Positions 25,170 to 33,484 of a stretch of DNA of 64,000 bases are shown one piece after another. The translations under genes and the position numbers were made by a program. Every line of letters starts with the position of its first letter. The stretch's first letter is position 1. The DNA comes from an uncultured Collinsella sp. (GTDB lineage Bacteria; Actinomycetota; Coriobacteriia; Coriobacteriales; Coriobacteriaceae), in assembly GCA_900540845.1 (NCBI GenBank), contig UQHS01000004.1:1-64000 (forward strand), written 5' to 3'. The notes under the pieces are model-generated. The model was not told the DNA's origin. It was given only the letters and a program-made list of their open reading frames with translations, and ran no database searches.

Positions 25170-27305
25170 ATGGGTAGAGGTAGACATTCGAAGAGCGGAC
25201 GGCGCGGTCCGGCACGGTCGCGGCGCTTGCCCGGGCTCACGGGGACGGTGCACGTGTACGATGCGCGCGCCGAGGTCGAGACCGCGGAGGGCACATTTCG
25301 CCTGGGTTCGCGCTCGCTGCGTGAGGCCATGCCGGGGGACCGCGTGTACGTGAGCCTGCATCGCGGGCACGGCGGCGCACGTCGTGCCGTGGTGGAGCAC
25401 GTGATCGAGCGCGCCGTCACGGCGATTGTGGGCGCCTTTGAGCCGGCGGGGCCGTTGGGTGCCGTCCGGCCCCTCGACTCGCGCATCAAACAGGATTTCT
25501 TCATCCTGCCCTCCGATGACTCCCCGCAACGGCTCTCAGTCGCTCCCGGCGACATTGTGTCCGCTCGGATTGTCGAATACCCGTCGCGCACCGAGTCCGG
25601 TGTGGTCACGCTCGAGCGCCGCATCGGCGACGCCAACGAGCCGGGCCTGGGCATCGAGTGCATCATGGCCCGGTATGGCCTTGCGTGCGGCTATCCGCAG
25701 GCTGCGGTCGAGGAGGCCGAGTCGCTCACGGTCGACGTCGACGATGCCCTGGCCGATCCGCTCCGTCGCGACATCCGCGATCGATTCGCCGTCACGATCG
25801 ACCCGGTGGATGCGCGTGATTTCGATGACGCCATCTCCGTTGCGCGCACCGTGCGCGGCGGGTGGATGCTCGGCGTGCATATCGCCGACGTCTCGCACTA
25901 CGTTGCGTGGGATAGCGCCATCGACCTCGAGGCGCGCCGCCGTTCGACCTCGGTGTACCTCGCCGATCGCGTGCTGCCCATGCTTCCCGAGCGTCTGTGC
26001 AACGACCTGTGCTCGCTGCGCCCCAACGAGGACCGCCTCGCCTTCACCGTCGATATCGAGCTCGATGCGCAGGGCCGCGTGCGCTCCTACGAGGCGTATC
26101 CGAGCGTGATCCGCTCGCGCGTGCGCATGGATTACGGAGCGGCGGACGCCTTGCTTATCGAGGATTCGCCTGTTGTGGCAGGCCTTGACGCCGCCGTGCT
26201 CGAGCGCGCCGAGGCCGCTGTGGGGGAGGCACACGCCAGCGGGGTGGATCTGCGCTCGTTTTTGCGCAATGCCGACGCGCTCGCCCGCGCGCGCCGCGAG
26301 GTTCGTCGCAAGCGCGGCTCCATCGACTTTGACACCCGCGAGGTCCACGTGCTCCTGGACGAAGCCGGCGTGCCCGTCGACATCGTCACGCGTGAGCGCA
26401 CGGCTGCGACGAGCCTGGTCGAGGAGGCGATGCTGCTCGCCAACGAATGCGTTGCCGAATTCCTCGCCGACCGTGACCTCGTCTCCGCCTATCGCGTGCA
26501 TGAGGACCCGTCGCCCGACAGCTTGGCTTCGACGGCCAAGACCCTCGCCGAGCTCGGTGCGGTTGAGGGAGGGCTCGCGGCGGGCATCATGCTCGGCGAT
26601 CCCCGCGCCATCAACGCGGCGGTGGAGGACGCCTCGGGCACGGCGTTTGCGCCCTATGTGAACGCTTTGCTGCTGAGGGCTCAACAGCGCGCAATCTACA
26701 AGCCCCACAACGAGGGCCACTATGCACTCGGTGCCCGGGCGTACTGCCATTTCACCAGTCCCATCAGGCGGTACCCCGACCTCATCGCGCACCGTGTGCT
26801 CAAGATCGCCCTCGCTAAACGTGAGCTTGGCAAGAAGGAGGCGGCCGCCCGCGCACCGCGGTTCACGGGCGTGGGCTCCCACTCGCTGGTGAACATATGC
26901 CCGCAGCTCTGCCGTCAGGCGAGCGACAACGAGCGCGCCGCCGATGCGGCCGCCTCGGCTTCGCAGAAGGTCAAGGTCGCGCAGATGTACGCGGCTCGCA
27001 TCGGCGAGCGCGATACGGGTACCGTCTCGTGGATTTCCGACATGGGCGCGTTCGTTCGCCTGGACGCCACGGGCGCCGAGGGCTTGGTGCGCATGGGCGA
27101 CCTTGGAGGCGAATGGTGGGATCTCGACGACGTGCGCCTCACGCTCACGGGCGAATCCACGGGGACGAGGATTGAGCTCGGCTGCCAGGTGGTGGTGGAG
27201 GTCGCGAGCGTGAACGTGCTGCGCGGCCACCTCGACCTCAAACTTGTCCACGTGAGCGGCGGATGCGGTGTAGGCCTGGCCAGCGCGAGGCGGGCGCACG
27301 AGTAA
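25170..27305 (+). CDS. rnr: ribonuclease R/II family 3'-5' exoribonuclease
   Basis: Degrades structured RNA and acts with SmpB-tmRNA on stalled messages. The 711-residue protein has a basic N-terminus (GRGRHSKSGRRG), cold-shock-like domains, and the RNB catalytic domain with the acidic cluster IDPVDARDFDDAISV near residue 211-225. The HFTSPIRRYPDLIAHR motif lies near residue 530, and an S1 domain near 615-690 ends the protein. GAAAGGA precedes ATG 25170. The gene lies a short distance before smpB, the familiar rnr-smpB grouping. A repeat element abuts the stop codon. Confidence 0.93.
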   Translation: MGRGRHSKSGRRGPARSRRLPGLTGTVHVYDARAEVETAEGTFRLGSRSLREAMPGDRVYVSLHRGHGGARRAVVEHVIERAVTAIVGAFEPAGPLGAVRPLDSRIKQDFFILPSDDSPQRLSVAPGDIVSARIVEYPSRTESGVVTLERRIGDANEPGLGIECIMARYGLACGYPQAAVEEAESLTVDVDDALADPLRRDIRDRFAVTIDPVDARDFDDAISVARTVRGGWMLGVHIADVSHYVAWDSAIDLEARRRSTSVYLADRVLPMLPERLCNDLCSLRPNEDRLAFTVDIELDAQGRVRSYEAYPSVIRSRVRMDYGAADALLIEDSPVVAGLDAAVLERAEAAVGEAHASGVDLRSFLRNADALARARREVRRKRGSIDFDTREVHVLLDEAGVPVDIVTRERTAATSLVEEAMLLANECVAEFLADRDLVSAYRVHEDPSPDSLASTAKTLAELGAVEGGLAAGIMLGDPRAINAAVEDASGTAFAPYVNALLLRAQQRAIYKPHNEGHYALGARAYCHFTSPIRRYPDLIAHRVLKIALAKRELGKKEAAARAPRFTGVGSHSLVNICPQLCRQASDNERAADAAASASQKVKVAQMYAARIGERDTGTVSWISDMGAFVRLDATGAEGLVRMGDLGGEWWDLDDVRLTLTGESTGTRIELGCQVVVEVASVNVLRGHLDLKLVHVSGGCGVGLASARRAHE

Positions 27306-27390
27306 AGCTGCACCCGTCCCCGTGGTTGCAGCGGGCGCATGTGCAATTCTGCACCCGTCCCCAAATTGCACATCCCCAAATTGCACATCG
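27306..27390. repeat. GGGGACGGGTGCA-family repeat cluster, locus 2
   Basis: This cluster begins at the RNase R stop. It contains GCACCCGTCCCC at 27310-27321 and again near 27351-27362. ATGTGCAATT (27339-27348) pairs perfectly with AATTGCACAT (27364-27373). CCCCAAATTGCACATC is repeated in tandem (27361 and 27374 onward). The family core is here in the opposite orientation to locus 1. Confidence 0.8.
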
Positions 27391-27438
27391 GCGCCGTGCG
27401 CTACACTTGGGTTTCGACTCTGTTTTAGGAGGACACAT

Positions 27439-28368
27439 ATGGACATGCCCATTGCGGCCCATGACATCGACTATGCCGAGAACCTGCTTGCCGCCGGTGA
27501 GCTTGAGACGGCCCGCGTGCTGTTGGAGGAGCTTGCCGCTGAGGCGGGGGAGTACGCCGATACCGCCTGCATCGCCACGGATGCGCGCCAGTGGTTCAGC
27601 TTCGCCACGCCCTTCGAGCGCCTCGCGTATCGTCGGGTGGAGCGCGACCCGCGCGAGCTCACGCAGCTCGATGCCCCCCTCGACCGCCTGTATGCCGCGC
27701 TTGCGTACGTGTACGTGCAAAAGGGCGAGTACGAGTCCGCCTGTGACGCGCTCAAGCAGGCGGTTCGATGGAACCCCATGAACTGCGCCCATCGTCTCAA
27801 CCTCGCCGAGGTGTTTCGCGCGCTGGGCAATACGCAGGAGTGGGCGGCCCTGTCGGCTTCGGTGCTCGAGCGCGCGACCACGCCCCAGGCCCTTGCGCGC
27901 GCGTTTGCAAATCTCGGCCAGTTCTTCTTGGCGACCGATAACGTAAGCGCCGCCGAGGGTTGCCGCCGCGCGGCCCTGCGCGCGTGCGAGGACGACTCGG
28001 TCGCCACGGCGCTCGCCGCACGGCTGGACGAGGAGCAGCCCGAGGCTCAGGGGATCTCGGACGTCGAGGTGAACGCCGCGCTCGACGAGCTCGGCATCAT
28101 GACGGGCGCCAATGCGGAGATCGCCGTGTGCCTGTTGATGTGCGCGACCGACGCTGCGGCGCAAGGCGACCGCGGCGAGGCGACGCGCTACACGCTGCTC
28201 GCGCGCGACCTGGTTGGCGCGCCCGCGTGCGAGGCGCTCATCCGTCTCATCCATGAGTCCGATGCCGAGTTGGCCCAGACCGCTTCTGAGTCCCGCGCTG
28301 CCGCTAGGGGGGAGGCTCCTGCCTCCGACACCGCCTCGCCAAACGTGAGCGAACAGGAGGGAGAGTAG
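27439..28368 (+). CDS. TPR-like repeat protein of unknown role
   Basis: A 309-residue soluble, mostly helical protein. Helix pairs such as LDRLYAALAYVYVQKGEYESA and LNLAEVFRALGNTQEW show the small/large residue pattern of tetratricopeptide repeats, which usually mediate protein contacts. The C-terminal 30 residues are low-complexity and acidic. AGGAGG lies seven bases before ATG 27439. The smpB start follows two bases after its stop, so it is in one operon with smpB. A role in trans-translation or RNA quality control can only be guessed. Confidence 0.7.
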   Translation: MDMPIAAHDIDYAENLLAAGELETARVLLEELAAEAGEYADTACIATDARQWFSFATPFERLAYRRVERDPRELTQLDAPLDRLYAALAYVYVQKGEYESACDALKQAVRWNPMNCAHRLNLAEVFRALGNTQEWAALSASVLERATTPQALARAFANLGQFFLATDNVSAAEGCRRAALRACEDDSVATALAARLDEEQPEAQGISDVEVNAALDELGIMTGANAEIAVCLLMCATDAAAQGDRGEATRYTLLARDLVGAPACEALIRLIHESDAELAQTASESRAAARGEAPASDTASPNVSEQEGE

Positions 28369-28370
28369 CC

Positions 28371-28859
28371 ATGGCCGATGGATTTGCCCGCAGACCCCGC
28401 CGCGAAAAGAAGCTCATCGCCAAAAACCGCTCGGCTCATCATGAGTATTTCATCGATGAGACCATCGAATGCGGCATCGAGCTCGCAGGCACCGAGGTTC
28501 GCAGCCTGCGCGAACGGGCCTGCCAGATCACCGATTCGTTCGCGCTCATCCGCAACGGCGAGTGCTGGCTGCACAACGTCCATATCCACCCGTATTCCAA
28601 CGGCTCGATCTTCAACCGTGACCCCGATCGTCGTCGCAGGTTGCTGCTGCACCGCAAGGAGATCGACTACCTTGATGGCAAGCTGCGCACGCGCGGCGTG
28701 GCACTCGTCCCGCTTGAGCTGTATTTCAACGAGGACGGTCGCGTGAAGCTGCTGCTCGGGCTTGGCCGCGGCAAGAAGCTGTACGACAAGCGCGAGGACA
28801 TGGCGAAGCGCGACATACAGCGCGAGATCGACCGCGCGCTCAAGCAGCGCAGCCGCTAG
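28371..28859 (+). CDS. smpB: SsrA-binding protein SmpB
   Basis: Partner of tmRNA in rescue of stalled ribosomes. The 162-residue protein has the OB-fold core with KKLIAKNRSAHHEYFIDE, GIELAGTEVRSLRE and LLLHRKEI, and the basic C-terminal tail (KREDMAKRDIQREIDRALKQRSR) that enters the empty mRNA channel. GGAGGGAG precedes the start, overlapping the end of the TPR-like gene. No tmRNA gene could be found in the adjacent 190-base gap or elsewhere in the window. Confidence 0.96.
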   Translation: MADGFARRPRREKKLIAKNRSAHHEYFIDETIECGIELAGTEVRSLRERACQITDSFALIRNGECWLHNVHIHPYSNGSIFNRDPDRRRRLLLHRKEIDYLDGKLRTRGVALVPLELYFNEDGRVKLLLGLGRGKKLYDKREDMAKRDIQREIDRALKQRSR

Positions 28860-29047
28860 GGGCGCCCTTCCACCTACCGGCCAGCGCTCGTCGGCCGTGC
28901 CCTCTCGCCAGCAGCGCCAGCCCCGCGACTTCGAACTGCCGCCCGTGGCCGTCTACGGCATCTTTTTCCCGCCGACCCGAGTCGGTCCCTCTCGTGGGCC
29001 GGCGCGGGTTTTATACTGAAGGCGTGGTCTTGAGAAAGGGGATCGTC

Positions 29048-29560
29048 ATGGCAATCGATTCAACGGCGATGTTCGCGATGAGCTACGGGCTGTATGTCGT
29101 TTCGGCTGAGGCGGACGGGTTGCAGGCGGGTTGCGTGGTCAACACGGCCGTGCAGGTGACCGCCAACCCCATACGCATGAGCGTCGCGGTGCACAAAGAC
29201 AACGTGACCGCTGGGGTCATCCGTGCGGCGGGCGCATTTGCGGTGACGGCCATCGACCAAACCGCTGACATGCCCTTCATTGGCAACTTCGGCTTCCGCA
29301 CGAGCGACACGTTCGACAAGTTCGCGAAGTACGGCAAGGTGGTGTCGGAGGTCGGCTGCCCATACTGCCCCGCGCATGCCTGCGCTGTGTACGGCTGCAA
29401 GCTCATCGACACCATCGACGTGGGAACGCACTACCTGTTCATCGGAGAGGCGGTGCAGGCCGAGCGCCTGTCCGACGAGCCGCCGCTCACGTATGCGTAT
29501 TATCACAGCACCTTGAAGGGGAAGACGCCTCCTAAGGCCAGCTCGTATCAAGCTGGCTAG
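29048..29560 (+). CDS. flavin reductase-like domain protein
   Basis: A 170-residue FMN-binding split-barrel protein. It starts AMFAMSYGLYVVSAEADG and contains the family segment CVVNTAVQVTANPIRMSVAVHKDN, shown here in pieces, where flavin is bound. It resembles the flavin reductase half of high-molecular-weight rubredoxins of anaerobes, which pass electrons to flavodiiron proteins or other acceptors. A cysteine-rich insert (CPYCPAHACAVYGC) is unusual and could bind metal. ATG 29048 has GAAAGGGG upstream, and TATACT (29012-29017) is a candidate -10. A rubredoxin-like gene follows separately. Confidence 0.85.
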   Translation: MAIDSTAMFAMSYGLYVVSAEADGLQAGCVVNTAVQVTANPIRMSVAVHKDNVTAGVIRAAGAFAVTAIDQTADMPFIGNFGFRTSDTFDKFAKYGKVVSEVGCPYCPAHACAVYGCKLIDTIDVGTHYLFIGEAVQAERLSDEPPLTYAYYHSTLKGKTPPKASSYQAG

Positions 29561-29787
29561 CGGATGCAGCGGACGTTTTGGTTGTGGCCCGGCAGGTCCG
29601 CTGCCAGGCCGCCCTCGGGGTGCCGCATCGCATTGCGCGAGATGCGAGATCGAGAAAGATTTCTTCTTGCTAATAAGACTGTATTCTAGTAGCATATAGG
29701 CAACGCAAAAGAGCAGACCCGCCTGCGTGGATTGATAGCAAACGGGTATACTCTGCTTACGTTCAATCGCCTGTGAAAGGAGCCATC

Positions 29788-29925
29788 ATGGCTGAGAAGA
29801 CCTACAAGTTCGTTTGTGTCGTGTGCGGTTTCGAGGTCGAGGTCGACACCCCCGAGCTGCCCGAGGACTACATCTGCCCCGTGTGCGGCGTTGGCCCGGA
29901 TCAGTTCGAGGCCGTCGAGGAGTAA
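29788..29925 (+). CDS. short rubredoxin-like protein
   Basis: A 45-residue iron-binding protein with CxxC pairs at Cys10/Cys13 and Cys30/Cys33 (CVVCG and CPVCG) and the ending DQFEAVEE. The 16-residue gap between pairs is shorter than in true rubredoxin (about 29) and matches the rubredoxin-like domain of rubrerythrins. GAAAGGAG lies seven bases before the ATG. TATACT (29747-29752) is a possible -10. It may act as the electron carrier for the flavin reductase-like protein 230 bases upstream. A terminator follows. Confidence 0.85.
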   Translation: MAEKTYKFVCVVCGFEVEVDTPELPEDYICPVCGVGPDQFEAVEE

Positions 29926-29962
29926 CTCGGCCCCATCTAACAAGCACCTGCATCGCTTGAAA

Positions 29963-29991
29963 GGACGCTTCTTCGGAGGCGTCCATTTTTT
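29963..29991 (+). terminator. rho-independent terminator of the rubredoxin-like gene
   Basis: GGACGC (29963-29968) pairs with GCGTCC (29979-29984) and is followed by ATTTTTT. Confidence 0.85.
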
Positions 29992-30040
29992 GTGCCGTGC
30001 GAGTGAGCGGAGGATTTTTCGCCCTGTTATTGCGGGCGCA

Positions 30041-30685
30041 TCAAGCCGAGAGGGGGTTTTGTTTGAGTTGCTGCGCGAGGCGGCGGTTGTCGGGGCAAAA
30101 CTCATCGAGCAGGGCGTGGAAGCGCGCGTTGTGGCTGGGCTCCAACAGGTGGATCATCTCGTGCGCGACCACGAACTCAAGACATTCGATTGGATAGGCG
30201 GCGAGCCTCGCGTTGATGCGGATCGCGCCCGTTCGCGGGGTGCACGAACCCCAACGCGTCTTCATCACGCGCACGCTCCACCTCGTCGCGTGAACGCCGA
30301 TGCGCCGCTCCACGCTTTCAGCGACGCCGGGTAGCACGCGGCGCACCTCGTCTCGGTACAGCTCGTCAATGGCGCTTTGGCTGGACAGCGCGGGGTCGCG
30401 GGGCGTGAGTTCGCCCCAGAGCGGCAGGAGGTCGGGGAGGCTCGGCGCGAGGTCGCGGTGGGCGTTGCGGGCGTGCGCATTCGCCACGCGTTGGGCGATC
30501 CATGGCGTCTTGCGATCCAAGAACTCCTGGGCCCGGGCAAGGGGAGTCCAGGTTGGGATGCTGAGCGATACCGAGCCGTCTGCCCGTACGCGCAGGTTGA
30601 GGTTCTTCACGCGCTTGCGCGTCACCTCAACGGGAATCTCGAGGCCGTCGTGGCGCACGATGAGGATGTGCTTGGTGTGCGCCAT
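30041..30685 (-). CDS. YgjP-like (DUF45) zinc metallopeptidase domain protein
   Basis: A 214-residue protein of the YgjP/SprT-like gluzincin group. It has the zinc-binding HEMIH motif at 175-179 and a third ligand candidate in SHNARFHALLDE. Before it lies the family's TRWGSCTPRTGAIRINARL segment, shown here in part. The N-terminal half has the RVKNLNLRVRADG beta-rich region. The start ATG 30685 follows AAGGAGG. Family members are poorly characterised; some are fused to restriction systems, but no such partner is here. It is divergent from uraA. Confidence 0.88.
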   Translation of the reverse strand: MAHTKHILIVRHDGLEIPVEVTRKRVKNLNLRVRADGSVSLSIPTWTPLARAQEFLDRKTPWIAQRVANAHARNAHRDLAPSLPDLLPLWGELTPRDPALSSQSAIDELYRDEVRRVLPGVAESVERRIGVHATRWSVRVMKTRWGSCTPRTGAIRINARLAAYPIECLEFVVAHEMIHLLEPSHNARFHALLDEFCPDNRRLAQQLKQNPLSA

Positions 30686-30823
30686 GGGCGTCGGGCCTCC
30701 TTTTTCGCGTCTCGCGCCGTCGCGGGCGCATGCAAACCTTTGTAGCATACCGTTGTTTCCGCGCTGATGCGTGCTTGCTCACGGTACTATGGAACGAATT
30801 GTCTCCAACAGAAAGGACGGCCT

Positions 30824-32104
30824 ATGAGCCACCGCGAACGCGAGGTCATCGGCGTCGACGACCGGGTTTCGCCCGCTCGCGCCATTCCGCTGGGAATCCA
30901 GCACATGATGAGCATGTTTGGCTCCACGGTGCTCGTGCCCGTTTTGACCGGTCTCGACCCCAACGTCGCCATCATGTGCTCGGGTATCGGCACCATCTGC
31001 TATCTGCTCGTCACCGGCAACAAGATTCCCAGCTACCTGGGCAGCTCGTTTGCCTTCATCAGCCCCATCCTCGCCGTGGGGGCCACGCGCGGCCTCGACG
31101 CCGCCATGTCCGGCGTGATCGTCGCCGGCGCGGTGTTCCTCGCGGTCGCGGGCATCATCAAGCTCGTCGGCACGGGCTGGCTCGACCGCCTGCTGCCTCC
31201 CGTGCTCGTGGCCTCGGTCATGGTGGTCATCGGCGTGGGCCTTTCCGCCACCGCCGCGAACATGGCCTTCATGGCCTCGGATGCGTCAGGGGCTTCCGTG
31301 TTCAATCCGCAGGGCGCGTTGGTTGCGGCCGTCACGCTCTTCGCCGCCGTTGTCTTCTCCGGCCGCGGCGGCATCATCGGCACGGTGCCGGTGCTGCTCG
31401 CCATCGTCGTGGGCTACGCGGTCGCCGTGGCGTTTGGCATGGTCGACTTCGCTCCCATCGCCCAGGCCGCCTGGATCGGCCTGCCTCACGTGAGCTTCCC
31501 GAAGTTCGACATGGGTGCCATCGCGCTCATCGCGCCGGTCGCCGTGGTGACGGTCATCGAGCACATCGGCCACCTGCTCGCGGTGGGCGAGATCGTCGAG
31601 CGCGACTACCGACCGCTGCTGCCGCGTTCGCTTGCCGGCGACGGCTTGTCCACCATGATCTCCGGCTTTCTCGGCGGTCCTCCCACCACCACGTACGCCG
31701 AAAACATCGGCGTCATGAGCGTCACGCGCGTGTACTCGACCCAGATCTTCTGGTACGCCGGCGGCTTTGCACTCATCGTCGGCGGCCTGTGCCCCAAGCT
31801 CGCTGCGCTCATCAACTCCATCCCGAGCCCGGTCATGGGTGGAGTGTGCCTGCTGCTGTTCGGCCTTATCGCCTCAAACGGCCTGCGCATGCTCGTGTCC
31901 AACGGCGTCGACTTTGACGTCAACCGCAACCTCATGATCGCGTCGGTCGTCATCATTCTGGGCGTGGGTATGGAGACCTCCGGCATCGCCATCCCGCTGG
32001 GCGACTACACCCTGCCCGGCATGGCAACCTCCACGCTCGTGGGCATCATCCTGAACCTGGTGCTGCCGCAGGAGAAGAAGGCCGAGGACAAGTCCGCGGC
32101 ATAA
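30824..32104 (+). CDS. uraA: uracil permease-type NCS2 transporter
   Basis: A 426-residue nucleobase:proton symporter with about 14 membrane segments. It carries the family motifs GIQHMMSMFGSTVLVP (N-terminal), IPSYLGSSFAFISP, VTVIEHIGHLLAVGEI (substrate-binding glutamate) and GGPPTTTYAENIGVMSVTR. These match UraA/PyrP more closely than xanthine transporters. GAAAGGA precedes ATG 30824. It is monocistronic and divergent from the YgjP-like gene. No PyrR or uracil attenuator is apparent in the short leader. Confidence 0.92.
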   Translation: MSHREREVIGVDDRVSPARAIPLGIQHMMSMFGSTVLVPVLTGLDPNVAIMCSGIGTICYLLVTGNKIPSYLGSSFAFISPILAVGATRGLDAAMSGVIVAGAVFLAVAGIIKLVGTGWLDRLLPPVLVASVMVVIGVGLSATAANMAFMASDASGASVFNPQGALVAAVTLFAAVVFSGRGGIIGTVPVLLAIVVGYAVAVAFGMVDFAPIAQAAWIGLPHVSFPKFDMGAIALIAPVAVVTVIEHIGHLLAVGEIVERDYRPLLPRSLAGDGLSTMISGFLGGPPTTTYAENIGVMSVTRVYSTQIFWYAGGFALIVGGLCPKLAALINSIPSPVMGGVCLLLFGLIASNGLRMLVSNGVDFDVNRNLMIASVVIILGVGMETSGIAIPLGDYTLPGMATSTLVGIILNLVLPQEKKAEDKSAA

Positions 32105-32228
32105 GCGGTCCCGCGCTCGGGTATAGTGGTTCCACGTGCCGGCGGGCAGAATTGCGCTCGACACGGCAATCTCAGAAGCTTTCCGCCTCCATACAGGCGG
32201 GTGTCATTACGATAGAAAGAGGATACAC

Positions 32229-32657
32229 ATGTCCAACAAGGGTAAGACGGTCCGCGCCCACTACCGCGGCACGCTCGATGACGGCACTCAGTTCGATTCC
32301 AGCTACGATCGCGGCGAGCCCATCGAGTTCGTTGCCGGCGCCGGCCAGATGATCAAGGGCTTCGACGCCGCCGTGCTCGACATGGAGGTGGGCGAGAAGA
32401 AGACCGTCCACATCCCGGCTGCCGAGGCTTACGGTGAGCGCTCCGAGGACATGATCTTGTTTTTCCCCGCGGCCGAGGTTCCTGATTTCGAGAAGATTGA
32501 GGTCGGCATGAAGCTCTTCCTGCAGGGTCCCGGCGGCATGCCCGTGCCCGTGACGGTTGTCGAGGTTTCGCCCGAGGGCGTCAAGCTCGACGCCAACCAC
32601 GAGCTCGCTGGCTGCGACCTCAACTTCGACATCGAGCTCGTCGAGGTTGTCGAGTAG
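32229..32657 (+). CDS. SlyD-like FKBP-type peptidyl-prolyl isomerase
   Basis: A 142-residue cytoplasmic isomerase/chaperone. The FKBP domain contains VRAHYRGTLDDGTQFDSSY and GQMIKGFDAAVLDMEVGEKK in shorter pieces, with the insert-in-flap chaperone domain after YGERSEDM. The C-terminal strand FDIELVEVVE completes the fold. It lacks the histidine-rich metal tail of E. coli SlyD. GAAAGAGG precedes the ATG. A terminator at 32720 follows. Confidence 0.92.
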   Translation: MSNKGKTVRAHYRGTLDDGTQFDSSYDRGEPIEFVAGAGQMIKGFDAAVLDMEVGEKKTVHIPAAEAYGERSEDMILFFPAAEVPDFEKIEVGMKLFLQGPGGMPVPVTVVEVSPEGVKLDANHELAGCDLNFDIELVEVVE

Positions 32658-32719
32658 CGCTGGCATCCCGTGGACCTGTGAGTTGCAACGGGGCAATAGG
32701 ACAAAGCGTGTCTAAGTTA

Positions 32720-32752
32720 GGACCGTCTACCCAGGTAGACGGTCCTTTCTCT
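32720..32752 (+). terminator. rho-independent terminator of the FKBP gene
   Basis: GGACCGTCTAC (32720-32730) pairs exactly with GTAGACGGTCC (32735-32745) and is followed by TTTCTCT. Confidence 0.85.
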
Positions 32753-33060
32753 ATCACGCCGTGCCTTCGGGCGTGTTGCGTGCGTTTGCGCAGGCAGCCC
32801 GCCTTCGTGCAAAAAGCGCATCTCCGAGGGGAATGTATCCGCAGGTAGATGCGCTCTTCCGACATCAGGCGAGCTGGTCACGGCTGCTTGCCTGCGAAGT
32901 CCTTGAAACCGTTGCGTTGCGGGGCAAAAGGCGAGAGGCCGGAAGGCGTCGACGGGCAGATGCCGTCGTTTCGTGCCATAGGGTCAGCTGTGCTCCAAAA
33001 AGGAGGGTTCTCAGTGCGGGAAGGGACGTATTTCGTAGTAAGAGGGTGCCAATAATTAAT
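32753..33060. other. non-coding gap, first part
   Basis: No convincing gene. An AGCGCATCT/AGATGCGCT hairpin lies near 32816-32854. The remainder shows no binding site plus frame that I would defend. It forms the left part of an 820-base gap between the FKBP gene and the minus-strand coiled-coil gene. Confidence 0.5.
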
Positions 33061-33179
33061 ATGTGTGGGGTTTATTCGAGACGGCCGAGTAGAGCCAGTA
33101 TTTTTCGGGAAAAACCAGCCCGTAAAGCTTGAAATATCGGGGTGATATCCGCACGCCCAAAATAAACCCTGCACATCTT
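33061..33179. repeat. MITE-like element, copy 2
   Basis: Left end ATGTGTGGGGTTTAT (33061-33075) and right end ATAAACCCTGCACAT (33162-33176) are inverted repeats with two mismatches. They match the ends of the element at 10425-10548, as does the internal CGAGTAGA 10 bases inside the left end. The interior is otherwise largely diverged. It has no coding capacity. Confidence 0.75.
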
Positions 33180-33415
33180 AAAAATAGACCCCCCAGAACG
33201 TACTTTTGAGGCACGGCGTAAGCCCTAGGCTACTGTTTGATTTCGATTCGTCGCACCGTTTACCGTGCCGATGCGCCGTGTTGATCGGCCGAAACGCCTC
33301 CATGCTGGCCCATCACGCCGATGTGCCATGTCAATCAAGGGACAGTCATCGCATCTTCGTTGTACTGGCTCGCGGGGAGGGGGCTCCTCAAACGCGCGAA
33401 CAACTGTGTCTTTGC

Positions 33416-33456
33416 AAAAAAACGCCCCCATTTTTCAGCTCTGATAAATGGGGGCG
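33416..33456 (-). terminator. rho-independent terminator of the coiled-coil gene
   Basis: On the minus strand CGCCCCCATTT (33456-33446) pairs with ATGGGGGCG (ending 33423), followed by seven T (33422-33416). Confidence 0.85.
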
Positions 33457-33484
33457 GTTCGATTTTGGCGATTGGGGAGGCCGT

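Noticed and set aside
28860..29047. Possible tmRNA gene next to smpB
   Set aside because: A TTCGAACTGCC segment suggested a T-arm, but no acceptor pairing, tag frame or 5' GGGGCTG-type end was found.
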